This document shows, piece after piece, positions 9,112-16,565 of a stretch of 64,000 bases of DNA (its first letter is position 1; each line of letters opens with the position of its first letter). Made by a program: the position numbers and the translations under genes. The DNA is from a virus, in the IMG/VR virus record IMGVR_UViG_3300049215_000529, positions 124,001-188,000 of that record, one strand, 5' to 3'. The notes beneath the pieces are model-generated. The model had not been told where the DNA came from. It did no database searches and worked only from the letters and a program-made list of their open reading frames with translations.

Positions 9112-9420
9112 TTAATTCAGCTTCTCATCCTCATCAGACTCAAAGCTCAACTCACCTTTTCTATAACCATCCAAAAGTGTTTGCGCCGCTTTCCATGGAT
9201 CGCGCCCGAAAGAAAGTCGCCCATGAGTAAACTGAATTCTTACAATTATGTCTTCGGGACAATTTGAATTTTCTAGCTCTTCCGCTAGCCATAGCCCAGC
9301 AAAACAAACTTCTTTTATAATGGCTGAGGCAAGTAATGGCTTGGGCAAGCGATCATCGTTATCTAAAACATCTTGCCAACGAGCAATGTCTTCTTCTGTA
9401 ACAAATTCTGGTCTTGACAT
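9112..9420 (-). CDS. Hypothetical protein, about 102 aa
   Basis: Not recognised. Start chosen at the ATG of MSRPEFVTEE (9420), one base after the TyrRS stop, rather than the slightly longer frame that overlaps TyrRS. Acidic and helical, with conserved-looking features such as DDRLPKPLLASAIIKE. This motif style is common in hypothetical proteins of large phages. Co-transcribed with tyrS. Confidence 0.65.
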   Translation of the reverse strand: MSRPEFVTEEDIARWQDVLDNDDRLPKPLLASAIIKEVCFAGLWLAEELENSNCPEDIIVRIQFTHGRLSFGRDPWKAAQTLLDGYRKGELSFESDEDEKLN

Positions 9421-9421
9421 A

Positions 9422-10624
9422 TTATTCCTCAATCATAAATCTCTTAAAACTCTTTTTACCCTTTTTCACTATAATCTCTTTGCCAAATTGTGATTTAGAA
9501 ATAATAAGTGTTGGATTATCTAAAACTTGAGTATTAATAGTAATACCTTTATTGTTAATTAGATTTCTTGCATCAGTACGAGACTTAGCAAATTCACATT
9601 TAACAATCAAGTCTAAAACATTAGTATTGTCATCGATAGGCGCGGCTTCCATGATAGACGGATCTTTCTTTTCAAAGAGAGACTCTACCACCTCAAGCGT
9701 GATATCGGTTGCATCTTTACCATGTACGATGGTAGTTAATTCGCAAGCCAATCTTTTCTTTGCCGCATTGATTTCCTCTACAGTAGTAAAGGGTATCGTA
9801 GCAATTTCCTGCAGCGACAAGAAGGTCAGCTGCTTAAAGCACTTCATAACCTCTGCGTCTGGAATGTTACGCCAGAACTGAAAAAAGTCGAAGATGCTCG
9901 TCTGCCCTTCTTCCGATAGCCACACTGCTCCCTTTTCGGTTTTCCCCATCTTGGTTCCATCCGAAGTAGTTAGCAAGGGGATTGTCAGTCCGAAAGATTC
10001 CTTGCCTTCTTTTTTATGAATCAAGTCAATACCAGCCAAAATGTTGGACCACTGATCATCGCCACCGATTTGAAGGATACAATCTCTCCAAACGAATAGA
10101 CGGAAGAAGTCAACCGCCTGCATGAGCATGTAATTGAATTCTAAAAATGAAAGTCCAGTCTCCAATCTGCTTTTGAAGCAATCGGCTCGCAGCATGTTGT
10201 TTACTGAGAATAACGGACCAAACTCTCGAATGAAGCTCAGGAAAGTAAAGTGCTGGAAGAATCTTTTGTTGTTGATGATCTGCCAGTCATCTACGCCCAC
10301 AATCTTTTTAATCTGCGGAGTAATGCTTTTGATGTTCGCTTCTACCACATGTTCTTCTAACATGGGGCGCATGCTACTCTTTCCACTCGGATCACCAATC
10401 TGTGCGGTAGCCCCACCAATTAACATGATTGGTATGTGACCAGCATTCGCCAAGCGTTTAGCAGTAATCATCTGTAATAAGTGCCCTACATGCAAACTGT
10501 TTGCAGTGGGATCAAATCCAATGTAAAAAGTAACTTTCTTTTCATTGAGAAGTTCACGGATCTTTTCCGTGTTGGTTGCCTGTTTCACCAGCCCACGCGC
10601 CTCTAAATCTTCAAATAGTTTCAT
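9422..10624 (-). CDS. tyrS: Tyrosyl-tRNA synthetase
   Basis: 400 residues, close to the bacterial length. Class I features: HVGH at 45-48 (HIGH motif) and KMGKT (KMSKS-type loop) around residue 226. DQWSNILAGIDLIHK is the usual tyrosine-site region, and a C-terminal S4-like domain (VKCEFAKSRTDARNLINN) binds tRNA. It charges tRNA-Tyr with tyrosine in the cytoplasm. No tRNA-Tyr gene lies in this window, so it would act on a host tRNA or one encoded elsewhere. All catalytic motifs look intact. Sequence is of the bacterial type. Confidence 0.95.
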   Translation of the reverse strand: MKLFEDLEARGLVKQATNTEKIRELLNEKKVTFYIGFDPTANSLHVGHLLQMITAKRLANAGHIPIMLIGGATAQIGDPSGKSSMRPMLEEHVVEANIKSITPQIKKIVGVDDWQIINNKRFFQHFTFLSFIREFGPLFSVNNMLRADCFKSRLETGLSFLEFNYMLMQAVDFFRLFVWRDCILQIGGDDQWSNILAGIDLIHKKEGKESFGLTIPLLTTSDGTKMGKTEKGAVWLSEEGQTSIFDFFQFWRNIPDAEVMKCFKQLTFLSLQEIATIPFTTVEEINAAKKRLACELTTIVHGKDATDITLEVVESLFEKKDPSIMEAAPIDDNTNVLDLIVKCEFAKSRTDARNLINNKGITINTQVLDNPTLIISKSQFGKEIIVKKGKKSFKRFMIEE

Positions 10625-10630
10625 GTCTTT

Positions 10631-11077
10631 TTATAGATTAAAGTAATTTACGTACGTACCTTCACGATGTGTTTCGGAAATGTTCTTAGCAATGACTTCA
10701 CAAATAGATTTTAAATCTTCTAAAGTTTTGTATGGTCCTCGATACGAAGTTTTGGTAGGTAGTCCTGGACTTTCCCAGTGTTCCATGCTGGTAGTGTATC
10801 CACCAATACCTTCTTGATCAGTCGGGCAAATCATTCCAAAATCATGCTCAAATAAATCTGATTTATCTCGCATGGCATGACCAAAAAATCCGATACAATC
10901 TTTAATAGGTAAGGGAGCCTCTATAACGCCAAACCATGCTCCACTTTTTAAACGAGAACACCATGCAGGGTATCCGACAGCAGTAGTCCATTCAGCATAG
11001 TCTGGTTCATTATCCCATGGACCAGATTTCCAATTAGAACGATCTATCTTTTTAGCTTTTTGATATTCTCGATCCAT
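10631..11077 (-). CDS. Hypothetical protein, 148 aa
   Basis: Not recognised. Soluble and rich in Trp/Tyr/Gly, with motifs such as WFGVIEAPLPIKDCIG. Starts 12 nt downstream of a hairpin terminator, so it probably begins a transcript that continues into tyrS. Confidence 0.65.
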   Translation of the reverse strand: MDREYQKAKKIDRSNWKSGPWDNEPDYAEWTTAVGYPAWCSRLKSGAWFGVIEAPLPIKDCIGFFGHAMRDKSDLFEHDFGMICPTDQEGIGGYTTSMEHWESPGLPTKTSYRGPYKTLEDLKSICEVIAKNISETHREGTYVNYFNL

Positions 11078-11089
11078 TTATAATCCACA

Positions 11090-11114
11090 AATAAAAATAG
11101 CTCCTTTCGGAGCT
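11090..11114 (-). terminator. Rho-independent terminator after tRNA-Arg(TCG)
   Basis: Minus strand: stem AGCTCC / GGAGCT with a GAAA tetraloop (11099-11114), followed by ATTTTTAT. Three bases after the tRNA CCA end, so it closes the tRNA transcript. Confidence 0.8.
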
Positions 11115-11116
11115 TC

Positions 11117-11191
11117 TGGTATCCCCAACAGGAATCGAACCTGTACTGATCGTTTCGAAGACGATCGTGATATCCTTTTCACTATAGGGAC
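11117..11191 (-). tRNA. tRNA-Arg (TCG)
   Basis: Cloverleaf on the minus strand with encoded CCA. Anticodon arm ATCGT-CTTCGAA-ACGAT, T-loop GTTCGATTC. The top acceptor pair is G1-U72, a mark shared with three other Arg tRNAs here. Confidence 0.9.
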
Positions 11192-11373
11192 ATACATCTC
11201 TTATGTCAAGGGATCAATCTCAAAATAAGAGCGGTCTTTGACTCGAACGTTTCTCGATGATGAAATTCCGAATATCTGGTTCCTGCATGTAAATGCTTCA
11301 TTCGCTCATCTTGCGAATGGGATCCATGCCCCGTCTTTCCTTAAAAGAAACGGCATGACAGCGACGACTGCCC
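11192..11373. other. Spacer between two Arg tRNAs
   Basis: No gene found. Holds a TTGACA at about 11205-11210 whose best -10 falls inside the tRNA, and a perfect 7-bp hairpin with 7-nt loop (CATTCGC / GCGAATG, 11299-11319). May be remnants of lost tRNA genes. Confidence 0.4.
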
Positions 11374-11452
<79 letters not shown>

Positions 11453-11456
11453 ATAA

Positions 11457-11894
11457 TTACAAACGTATGCCTTTATAGTAGTTGAATTGCTTTGCTGTTT
11501 TCTTTTTGTGACAGTTGGCACACCTTACGTCACATTTTTGAATTTCTTGTTTTATTGTCTCCAAGCTGAGCGTTCGCATCTCGCTCACATTATAAGTCTT
11601 GTCGCTACGATGGTCAAATTCTAAAACTATCGGATCTGTTTCTCCACAATCAATACATGGATTTTCTTTCAAGTAATCAATCATGAACTGCAAATTACTT
11701 ACTCTAATTTTATAATTGCGTTTCTTTGCTTTCGCAAGGTAATAATCTGTACGTAACTCGTAATGTTCTTTGTGAAGAACAGCTATACATTTCTTGCAAC
11801 GATGCTGAAGTCCGTCTTTCGAGCCAGCTCTTTTATTGAAATGATCTTCTAATGGGGTAGGATAATCTGTTTTACACTTCGTACAAATCTTCAT
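11457..11894 (-). CDS. HNH homing endonuclease
   Basis: 145 residues. N-terminal zinc module MKICTKC ... CKKC, then the HNH core CIDCG / LEFDHRSDK / CANCHKKK. Same family as the genes at 1472 and 16050. It lies within the tRNA array between two Arg(ACG) genes, the typical niche of a free-standing homing endonuclease. Ends 4 nt before the downstream tRNA. Confidence 0.85.
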   Translation of the reverse strand: MKICTKCKTDYPTPLEDHFNKRAGSKDGLQHRCKKCIAVLHKEHYELRTDYYLAKAKKRNYKIRVSNLQFMIDYLKENPCIDCGETDPIVLEFDHRSDKTYNVSEMRTLSLETIKQEIQKCDVRCANCHKKKTAKQFNYYKGIRL

Positions 11895-11935
11895 ACAAAG
11901 GATACGAAACTATTGATACATTTCGTATCAAATTC

Positions 11936-12021
11936 TGGCACGCCCGCTCGGAGTTGAACCGAGATAAAGAGTTTCGTAGACTCTTACGTAGACTCTTACG
12001 TAGATCCGCTACGACGGGCGT
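11936..12021 (-). tRNA. tRNA-Arg (ACG)-like with internal 12-nt tandem duplication
   Basis: Acceptor ACGCCCG/CGGGCGT, T-arm, encoded CCA and anticodon arm AGAGT-CTACGAA-ACTCT are all present. Between D-arm and anticodon arm a 12-nt unit (TAAGAGTCTACG) occurs twice in tandem, giving 86 nt; one copy removed leaves a normal 74-nt tRNA. Probably a recently damaged tRNA, unless the insert is processed out. Confidence 0.7.
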
Positions 12022-12024
12022 ATT

Positions 12025-12099
12025 TGGTATCTCTGATTGGACTCGAACCAACATAAAACTGCTTAGAAGGCAGCTGCCTTTCCATTAGACTACAGAGAC
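12025..12099 (-). tRNA. tRNA-Arg (TCT)
   Basis: Anticodon arm GCTGC-CTTCTAA-GCAGT, T-loop GTTCGAGTC, encoded CCA, G1-U72. Reads AGA. Confidence 0.9.
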
Positions 12100-12116
12100 A
12101 TAAAACAAAACTTACT

Positions 12117-12193
12117 TGGCATGCCCAGAAGGATTTGAACCCTCAACCTATCGGGTAGAAGCCGATCGCTCTGTCCAGTTGAGCTATGAGCAC
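12117..12193 (-). tRNA. tRNA-Arg (TCT), second copy
   Basis: Anticodon arm ATCGG-CTTCTAC-CCGAT, acceptor GTGCTCA/TGGGCAT (again G1-U72), G73 discriminator, encoded CCA. Sequence is well diverged from the other TCT gene. Confidence 0.85.
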
Positions 12194-12213
12194 ATAAAGA
12201 AACCAAAGTTTCT

Positions 12214-12288
12214 TGGTGATCCCTACGGGAATCGAACCCGTGTTAACAGATTGAGAATCTGCCGTCCTAGCCGCTAGACGAAGGGACC
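12214..12288 (-). tRNA. tRNA-Glu (CTC)
   Basis: Anticodon arm GCAGA-TTCTCAA-TCTGT, acceptor GGTCCCT, T-loop GTTCGATTC, encoded CCA. Reads GAG. Confidence 0.9.
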
Positions 12289-12319
12289 ATCGTATCTATT
12301 ATATCAGCTTATTAGCCGA

Positions 12320-12517
12320 TTAATGCCATCTAATTTCTTGTGGCTTTGGTTTGCAAACCGCAGGAGAATCAACTCCGTAAAATCCACAATACTCACCACG
12401 AGAACACTCACCATCATTTCCACAGAATTTTGCACCCTTAGGAACCGAACTCATGTCTACTTTATAAGCACATCCGATAACAAAAGCAACTGCTAACAAA
12501 ATTAATACTTTTTTCAT
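12320..12517 (-). CDS. Small lipoprotein, 65 aa
   Basis: Signal peptide MKKVLILLAVAFVIGC ends in a lipobox (VIGC), so the mature Cys16 would be lipid-modified and membrane-anchored. The mature part is Cys-rich (CGNDGECSRGEYCGF) and probably disulfide-bonded. It sits inside the tRNA cluster, one base from the next tRNA. Possible superinfection-exclusion or envelope role is only a guess; many phage moron lipoproteins look like this. Confidence 0.75.
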   Translation of the reverse strand: MKKVLILLAVAFVIGCAYKVDMSSVPKGAKFCGNDGECSRGEYCGFYGVDSPAVCKPKPQEIRWH

Positions 12518-12592
12518 TGGTGATCTGTACGAGAATCGAACTCGTGTGACAGCCTTGAAAGGGCTGGGTCCTAACCGCTAGACGAACAGACC
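12518..12592 (-). tRNA. tRNA-Glu (TTC)
   Basis: Anticodon arm CAGCC-CTTTCAA-GGCTG, acceptor GGTCTGT, encoded CCA. Reads GAA/GAG. Confidence 0.9.
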
Positions 12593-12594
12593 GT

Positions 12595-12669
12595 TGGTAC
12601 TCCGTAGGGGTATCGATCCCCTTTTTCCTGGGTGAAAACCAAGTATCCTAGCCACTAGATGAACGGAGC
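12595..12669 (-). tRNA. tRNA-Glu (TTC), second copy
   Basis: Anticodon arm CTTGG-TTTTCAC-CCAGG, acceptor GCTCCGT/ACGGAGT, encoded CCA. Only 2 nt from its neighbour. Confidence 0.85.
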
Positions 12670-12678
12670 ATAACTTAC

Positions 12679-12755
12679 TGGGGTGAGCGACGGGATTCGA
12701 ACCCGCTTATCGAGTGGTCACAACACCCGACCATTACCAAATGGAAACGCACACC
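12679..12755 (-). tRNA. tRNA-His (GTG)
   Basis: Anticodon arm GGGTG-TTGTGAC-CACTC. Genomic G-1 opposite C73 before an encoded CCA, the identity mark of tRNA-His. One T-T mismatch in the acceptor stem (position 4-69). Confidence 0.85.
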
Positions 12756-12766
12756 ATAAACTTACT

Positions 12767-12843
12767 TGGGGTGTCGTACGGGTTTCGATCCCGTCGAAGA
12801 TTGGTTCACAGCCAACCGGGGTCACCAGCTCCCTCACGACACC
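12767..12843 (-). tRNA. tRNA-His (GTG), second copy
   Basis: Anticodon arm GTTGG-CTGTGAA-CCAAT, fully paired acceptor GTGTCGT/ACGACAC, G-1 and C73 present, encoded CCA. First tRNA of the block in the direction of transcription. Confidence 0.9.
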
Positions 12844-12860
12844 ATAATCTGGTAATATTC

Positions 12861-12889
12861 TTGCTTAATTATTAGTATATTTCTATATA
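12861..12889 (+). promoter_or_regulatory. Sigma70-type promoter, plus strand
   Basis: TTGCTT (12861-12866), 17-bp spacer, TATATA (12884-12889), 22 nt before the ATG of the 12911 gene. Confidence 0.5.
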
Positions 12890-12910
12890 TCCTAGTTCAA
12901 GGGGTTTTTA

Positions 12911-13318
12911 ATGTCCTACACAATCGAGCAATTATTAACTTTAGCCACTCAATTTGATGAGCTATCTTCGGAGTCTTTGCAGAAAACTGCTGCAAAGAAA
13001 GAGAAAAAGAAGCTAGATCCTAAGGCTGAAGTTCGTAATAGAGGCAACGTTTGTGTTCCAGCTGAACAAGCCAAGGACAAGAAAGACCATTTCCCAATTA
13101 ATAATGCCGATCAAGCACGTAATGCTTTGTCTCGTGTTCATCAATACAGCTCTGTTCCAGAGTGGTACAAAGGTTCTTTGAAGGGTCTTCAAGCTTTAGT
13201 AGCAAGAAAAGTAAAAGCTAAGTATCCAAAGATTGATGTCGGCGGTAAAGATAAGAAATCCAAGAAAGCTGCTTTGGATGAAATCAATTCACTTCTTTCC
13301 AAGTACGCTGCTGAGTAA
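12911..13318 (+). CDS. Hypothetical protein, 135 aa, DUF6582-like
   Basis: One of the few plus-strand genes, with an AGGGG ribosome-binding site. Lys-rich. The middle (HFPINNADQARNALSRVHQY ... WYKGSLKGLQALV) resembles the 'lpi/ARAAL' core of DUF6582-type phage proteins, whose role is unknown. N-terminal MSYTIEQLLTLATQFDELS is helical. Plus strand and lysine-rich tail suggest a late or virion protein (inference). Confidence 0.65.
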   Translation: MSYTIEQLLTLATQFDELSSESLQKTAAKKEKKKLDPKAEVRNRGNVCVPAEQAKDKKDHFPINNADQARNALSRVHQYSSVPEWYKGSLKGLQALVARKVKAKYPKIDVGGKDKKSKKAALDEINSLLSKYAAE

Positions 13319-13477
13319 TTCTTTATATTCTTCACCACATCTCTTCTCGTGAGTTTCATAATTCACGACATCAATATTTGTGTGACAAGTAGGGCACTCA
13401 TAGCAGCAAGGCATGATGTGAGCAACATCAAAGTCGCCGTCATGACAATGACAATCACATTCTTCACCGAATAACAT
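13289..13477 (-). CDS. Small zinc-binding protein, 62 aa
   Basis: Cys/His-rich: CDCHCH near the N-terminus, CCYECPTCH in the middle, and H/C further on. Likely a zinc-knuckle protein. Its 3' end overlaps the convergent 12911 gene by 30 nt, and its start is adjacent to the HNH gene stop. Confidence 0.55.
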   Translation of the reverse strand: MLFGEECDCHCHDGDFDVAHIMPCCYECPTCHTNIDVVNYETHEKRCGEEYKELLSSVLGKK

Positions 13478-13967
13478 TTATTTAGCCTTCATATTTTTAG
13501 AACAAAAATTATCTGTTTGTGAATGACAGTTAGGGCAAAGGAATCTAAGATTTTCTCTGCGATTATCAAGCCCATTACCATTTTTATGATCAACTTGAAG
13601 AACTAATTTCTTACCGTTCCATTCTGATTTCAAACCACATTCACACTGTTCTGGAACGCCAGACTCTACTAGTGCTCGTTTTATTTTCCAACCATGATCT
13701 CTGCGACCGCCCAGTCTATCAAAAACAAGAATAGTTTCAGCCGATAATTTTGGAAATCCACCTTTATGAGGTTTGCCTTGGTTAGTAGCTAAACCTGTAA
13801 AATGTGAGGTATCTATGTTATAAAGTTTAAATCTGGATTTCAAATGAGAACTGCTGCCACCACTTATCTTTAAACCAAGCTCTCTCATTACCTGCTAGTA
13901 AGAGAAACACTTTTTTAACAATTGGCTCTAATAGTTCTTTGGAATATTTTTGATTGTTCTTACTCAT
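13478..13967 (-). CDS. HNH endonuclease, 5' part frameshifted
   Basis: The intact frame (13478-13888, 136 aa) has the HNH core CECG ... LQVDHKNGNGLDNRREN ... CPNCH. The real start appears to be upstream at 13967 (MSKNNQKYSKELLEPIVKK), in another frame. Joining them as IVKKSVSLTS then VMRELGLKISGG needs one base added at an A6 run and two bases (AG) removed just before the intact frame. The family N-terminus recalled from other phages supports this. Either decayed or misread; the HNH half could still be made from the internal ATG at 13888. Confidence 0.7.
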
Positions 13968-13975
13968 TTAGAATC

Positions 13976-14061
13976 TGGTACTACTGGAGGGACTTGAACC
14001 CCCATGCCCTTACGAGCGCAACGTTCTTAGCGTTGTGTGTCTGCCGTTCCACCACAGTAGC
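13976..14061 (-). tRNA. tRNA-Leu (AAG)
   Basis: Class II tRNA with a long variable arm. Anticodon arm CAACG-CTAAGAA-CGTTG, encoded CCA. A34 in a leucine tRNA is unusual for bacteria. Confidence 0.9.
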
Positions 14062-14066
14062 ATAAG

Positions 14067-14152
14067 TGGTGCTATCAGAGGGACTTGAACCCCCACGGGA
14101 TTACTCCCAACAGGTTCTAAGCCTGCCGCGTCTGCCGTTCCGCCATGATAGC
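14067..14152 (-). tRNA. tRNA-Leu (TAG)
   Basis: Class II with long variable arm; anticodon arm GCAGG-CTTAGAA-CCTGT, encoded CCA. Reads CUA and probably other CUN codons. Confidence 0.9.
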
Positions 14153-14156
14153 ATTT

Positions 14157-14233
14157 TGGTGCTCAAGATGGGAGTCGAACCCATAAAACCTACTTTCTGA
14201 GAGTAGTACGTATGCCAATTCCGTCACCTGAGC
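14157..14233 (-). tRNA. tRNA-Leu (CAG) with short variable loop
   Basis: Anticodon arm CTACT-CTCAGAA-AGTAG, acceptor GCTCAGG/CTTGAGC, encoded CCA. D-arm resembles its Leu neighbours but the variable region is only about 5-6 nt instead of a class II arm. Confidence 0.85.
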
Positions 14234-14338
14234 GTGATGCCTTTATATATCGTCTTATTCCCAGATTTCTCGGAGAATGTCACCCACTAAGATAAGTCGG
14301 CAGCACATGATTGTCAAGACTGACAATTTTAAAATTAA

Positions 14339-14425
14339 TGGTGGTCATGGTGGGAATCGAACCCACACGGGATTGCTCCCAACAGTTTTTGAGACTGCCG
14401 CGTCTGCCTATTCCGCCACACGACC
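14339..14425 (-). tRNA. tRNA-Leu (CAA)
   Basis: Class II; anticodon arm GCAGT-CTCAAAA-ACTGT, acceptor GGTCGTG/CATGACC, encoded CCA. First Leu tRNA after the promoter at 14448-14475. The 105-nt spacer to the next Leu tRNA holds no gene. Confidence 0.9.
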
Positions 14426-14447
14426 AGTAAGACTATACCAAAATATT

Positions 14448-14475
14448 AATATAACCACTATAGTTAGAGTGTCAA
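14448..14475 (-). promoter_or_regulatory. Sigma70-type promoter for the Leu tRNA block
   Basis: Minus strand: TTGACA (14470-14475), 16-bp spacer, TATATT (14448-14453). Predicted start about 15 nt upstream of tRNA-Leu(CAA). Confidence 0.75.
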
Positions 14476-14481
14476 GCGTGA

Positions 14482-16053
14482 TTATTTTAAGAAATGGTAA
14501 GCTGCCGTTGTTAAAAATTCTTCGAATCGTTCAGCTGTAGATAATGAAACAAACAGATCACGCGCTTTATATCCATTATCAAAATCCTTAGTTTCTTTTT
14601 GAAGAGTTATCATTTCCTCATCAACCATTTCTAGAAACCAATCTTTAGTTAGTGTTTGTTTATCTTCATCGGCAGTTACTATTGCCACCTTATGTCGCAA
14701 CCACTGCCAAACCTGGGAGCGGGATATTTCTGCCGTTGCAGCGTCCTCCATTAAGTTATAAATTGGGACACAGCCTTGTCCGGACAACCATGCTGCCAAA
14801 TAACGGATGCCGACGCGAATGTTATAACGTAAACCAGCTTCAGTACAAGTCCCTTCTGGTACAGCCAGTAAATCTTGTTCAGTCACTGTTGAATAGTGAA
14901 TGTTGCCAATTTGATTAGAGTGAGGCATGTATTCGTCAAAAATTTGACGAGCTACTGGAACCAATCCAGGATGGGCTACCCACGTTCCATCATGACCAGC
15001 TTTGACCTCGCGTAGCTTGTCAGCCTTTACTTTAGCCATAGCAGCTTCATTGGCTTTTGGATCGTCCTTAATTGGAATCTGTGCAGCCATACCGCCCATA
15101 GCATGGACATTTCTCTTATGGCAAGTCTGAATTAGGAGCTGGACATACGCATTAAGAAATCCTTTGTCCATTGTCAATTGAGCGCGATCGGGTAGAATAA
15201 ATTCCGGTTTATTCGCAAACTTTTTAATAAAGCTGAAAAGATAATCCCAACGCCCGCAATTCAAGCCAGCTGAATGATCTTTTAATTCCCATAGAAATTC
15301 ATTCATTTCAAATGCGGCATAGATGTTTTCAATTAAACAAGTTGCTTTAATTGTGCCTTTTGGAATTTTGAATTTCTTTTGAGAATAAACAAAAATATCA
15401 TTCCATAGACGAGCTTCCAAATAACTTTCCATTTTAGGAAGGTAAAAATAAGGAGCAGTTCCTCTTTCCATCAATTCTTTAACATTGTGGAAAAAGTATA
15501 AACCAAAATCCAATAGAGCTGCTGGAATGGGCATATTGTCTAACATAAAGTTCTTTTCGACTAAATGCCAACCACGCGGTCTGACCATCAAGACAGCAGT
15601 TTTTTCATTGAGTTTGTAGTCTTTACCTGCGTCTGATGTGAAGGTTATGGTGCGACGGACGGCATCCATCAAGTTAACCTGACCTTGCATCATGTTTTCC
15701 CATGTAGGAGAGTTAGAGTCTTCTAGGTCAGCCATGAACACATTAGCGCCCGAATTAAGGGCATTGATGATCATTTTGCGTTCGGTTGGTCCCGTAATCT
15801 CTACTCGCCTATCTAATAAGTCAGCAGGCAATGAAGCTACAGTCCAATCCGAACCACGGATGTGTGCGGTATTTGGTAAGAAGTATGGGAGCAAATCATG
15901 TCTATCCAACAGGGCTTGTCTTGCCTGGCGAGAAAATAATATCTCATTGACTCTTGGCGCAAACCTATTTACCAAATCAACCACAAAAAAGATTGCTTCA
16001 TCTGTTAATATGGTGTCTTTATATTTATCTAAATTAACTATCTCTATTCTCAT
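14482..16053 (-). CDS. aceB: Malate synthase A
   Basis: 523 residues, essentially full length for malate synthase A. The family signature is visible at 259-271 (GLNCGRWDYLF after DHSA). RPRGWH (R160) carries the catalytic arginine, and NLMEDAATAEISRS holds the catalytic Asp (D437). It condenses glyoxylate with acetyl-CoA to malate, the second step of the glyoxylate shunt, in the cytoplasm. Isocitrate lyase, the first step, is encoded just upstream, with only an HNH gene between. The start overlaps the HNH stop (ATGA). No truncation seen. A glyoxylate shunt is highly unusual in a phage. Confidence 0.95.
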   Translation of the reverse strand: MRIEIVNLDKYKDTILTDEAIFFVVDLVNRFAPRVNEILFSRQARQALLDRHDLLPYFLPNTAHIRGSDWTVASLPADLLDRRVEITGPTERKMIINALNSGANVFMADLEDSNSPTWENMMQGQVNLMDAVRRTITFTSDAGKDYKLNEKTAVLMVRPRGWHLVEKNFMLDNMPIPAALLDFGLYFFHNVKELMERGTAPYFYLPKMESYLEARLWNDIFVYSQKKFKIPKGTIKATCLIENIYAAFEMNEFLWELKDHSAGLNCGRWDYLFSFIKKFANKPEFILPDRAQLTMDKGFLNAYVQLLIQTCHKRNVHAMGGMAAQIPIKDDPKANEAAMAKVKADKLREVKAGHDGTWVAHPGLVPVARQIFDEYMPHSNQIGNIHYSTVTEQDLLAVPEGTCTEAGLRYNIRVGIRYLAAWLSGQGCVPIYNLMEDAATAEISRSQVWQWLRHKVAIVTADEDKQTLTKDWFLEMVDEEMITLQKETKDFDNGYKARDLFVSLSTAERFEEFLTTAAYHFLK

Positions 16054-16527
16054 TTTAGAACTGCTTTAGAAAATTTTTGATTCCATTCATCAATGGAACA
16101 GCCTTCAATTCGAAGCTCTGCTTCATACCAATTTTGGTCTTTCGCAGTCTTCTTCATATGACAACTGGCACACCTTATTACGCACTTTTCAATTTCTTTT
16201 TTAAGTAGTAGAAGAGAATGTCCACCATTCGCCAAAATTCCTACATTCATAAACTTAATATCACTCACGTGATCGAATTGTAGACAAATTGGATTACTTT
16301 CACCGCAGTCTACACACGGATGAGATTTTTTATATTCCCATAAAAACTGTCTCTTCCTGCGACGAGACTTTTCTTTTTGCTTCAATCCATTTTTCTTGTC
16401 GCATTTTTTACAAAGATATTTAGTATAAATACCTTTACCGCCCTTATTTCTATTATCCTTAAAACAATAAAAAATCAGAAACAGATTTTTCCTCTTTGCA
16501 GACGCCACATATTTTTGTATTTTTCAT
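16050..16527 (-). CDS. HNH homing endonuclease between aceA and aceB, one-base frameshift
   Basis: The long frame (16050-16508) carries the core CVDCG / LQFDHVSD / CASCHMKK. Its N-terminus is meaningless, but a second frame from the ATG at 16527 gives the expected zinc module (MKNTKICGVCKEEKSVSDF) and stops soon after. Dropping one T from the T6 run near 16460 joins both into DFYCFKDNRNKGG ... CKKC, matching the related genes at 1472 and 11457. So it is either a recent pseudogene or a homopolymer sequencing error. Inserted cleanly between the two glyoxylate-shunt genes; stop overlaps the aceB start. Confidence 0.75.
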
Positions 16528-16565
16528 GCCATCATACAGAAGTATTGATAGGCACGTTGATGATA

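Noticed and set aside
11205-11210. TTGACA as promoter for tRNA-Arg(TCG)
   Set aside because: The only good -10 (TATAGT at 17-bp spacing) lies inside the tRNA, so transcripts would lack its 5' end.
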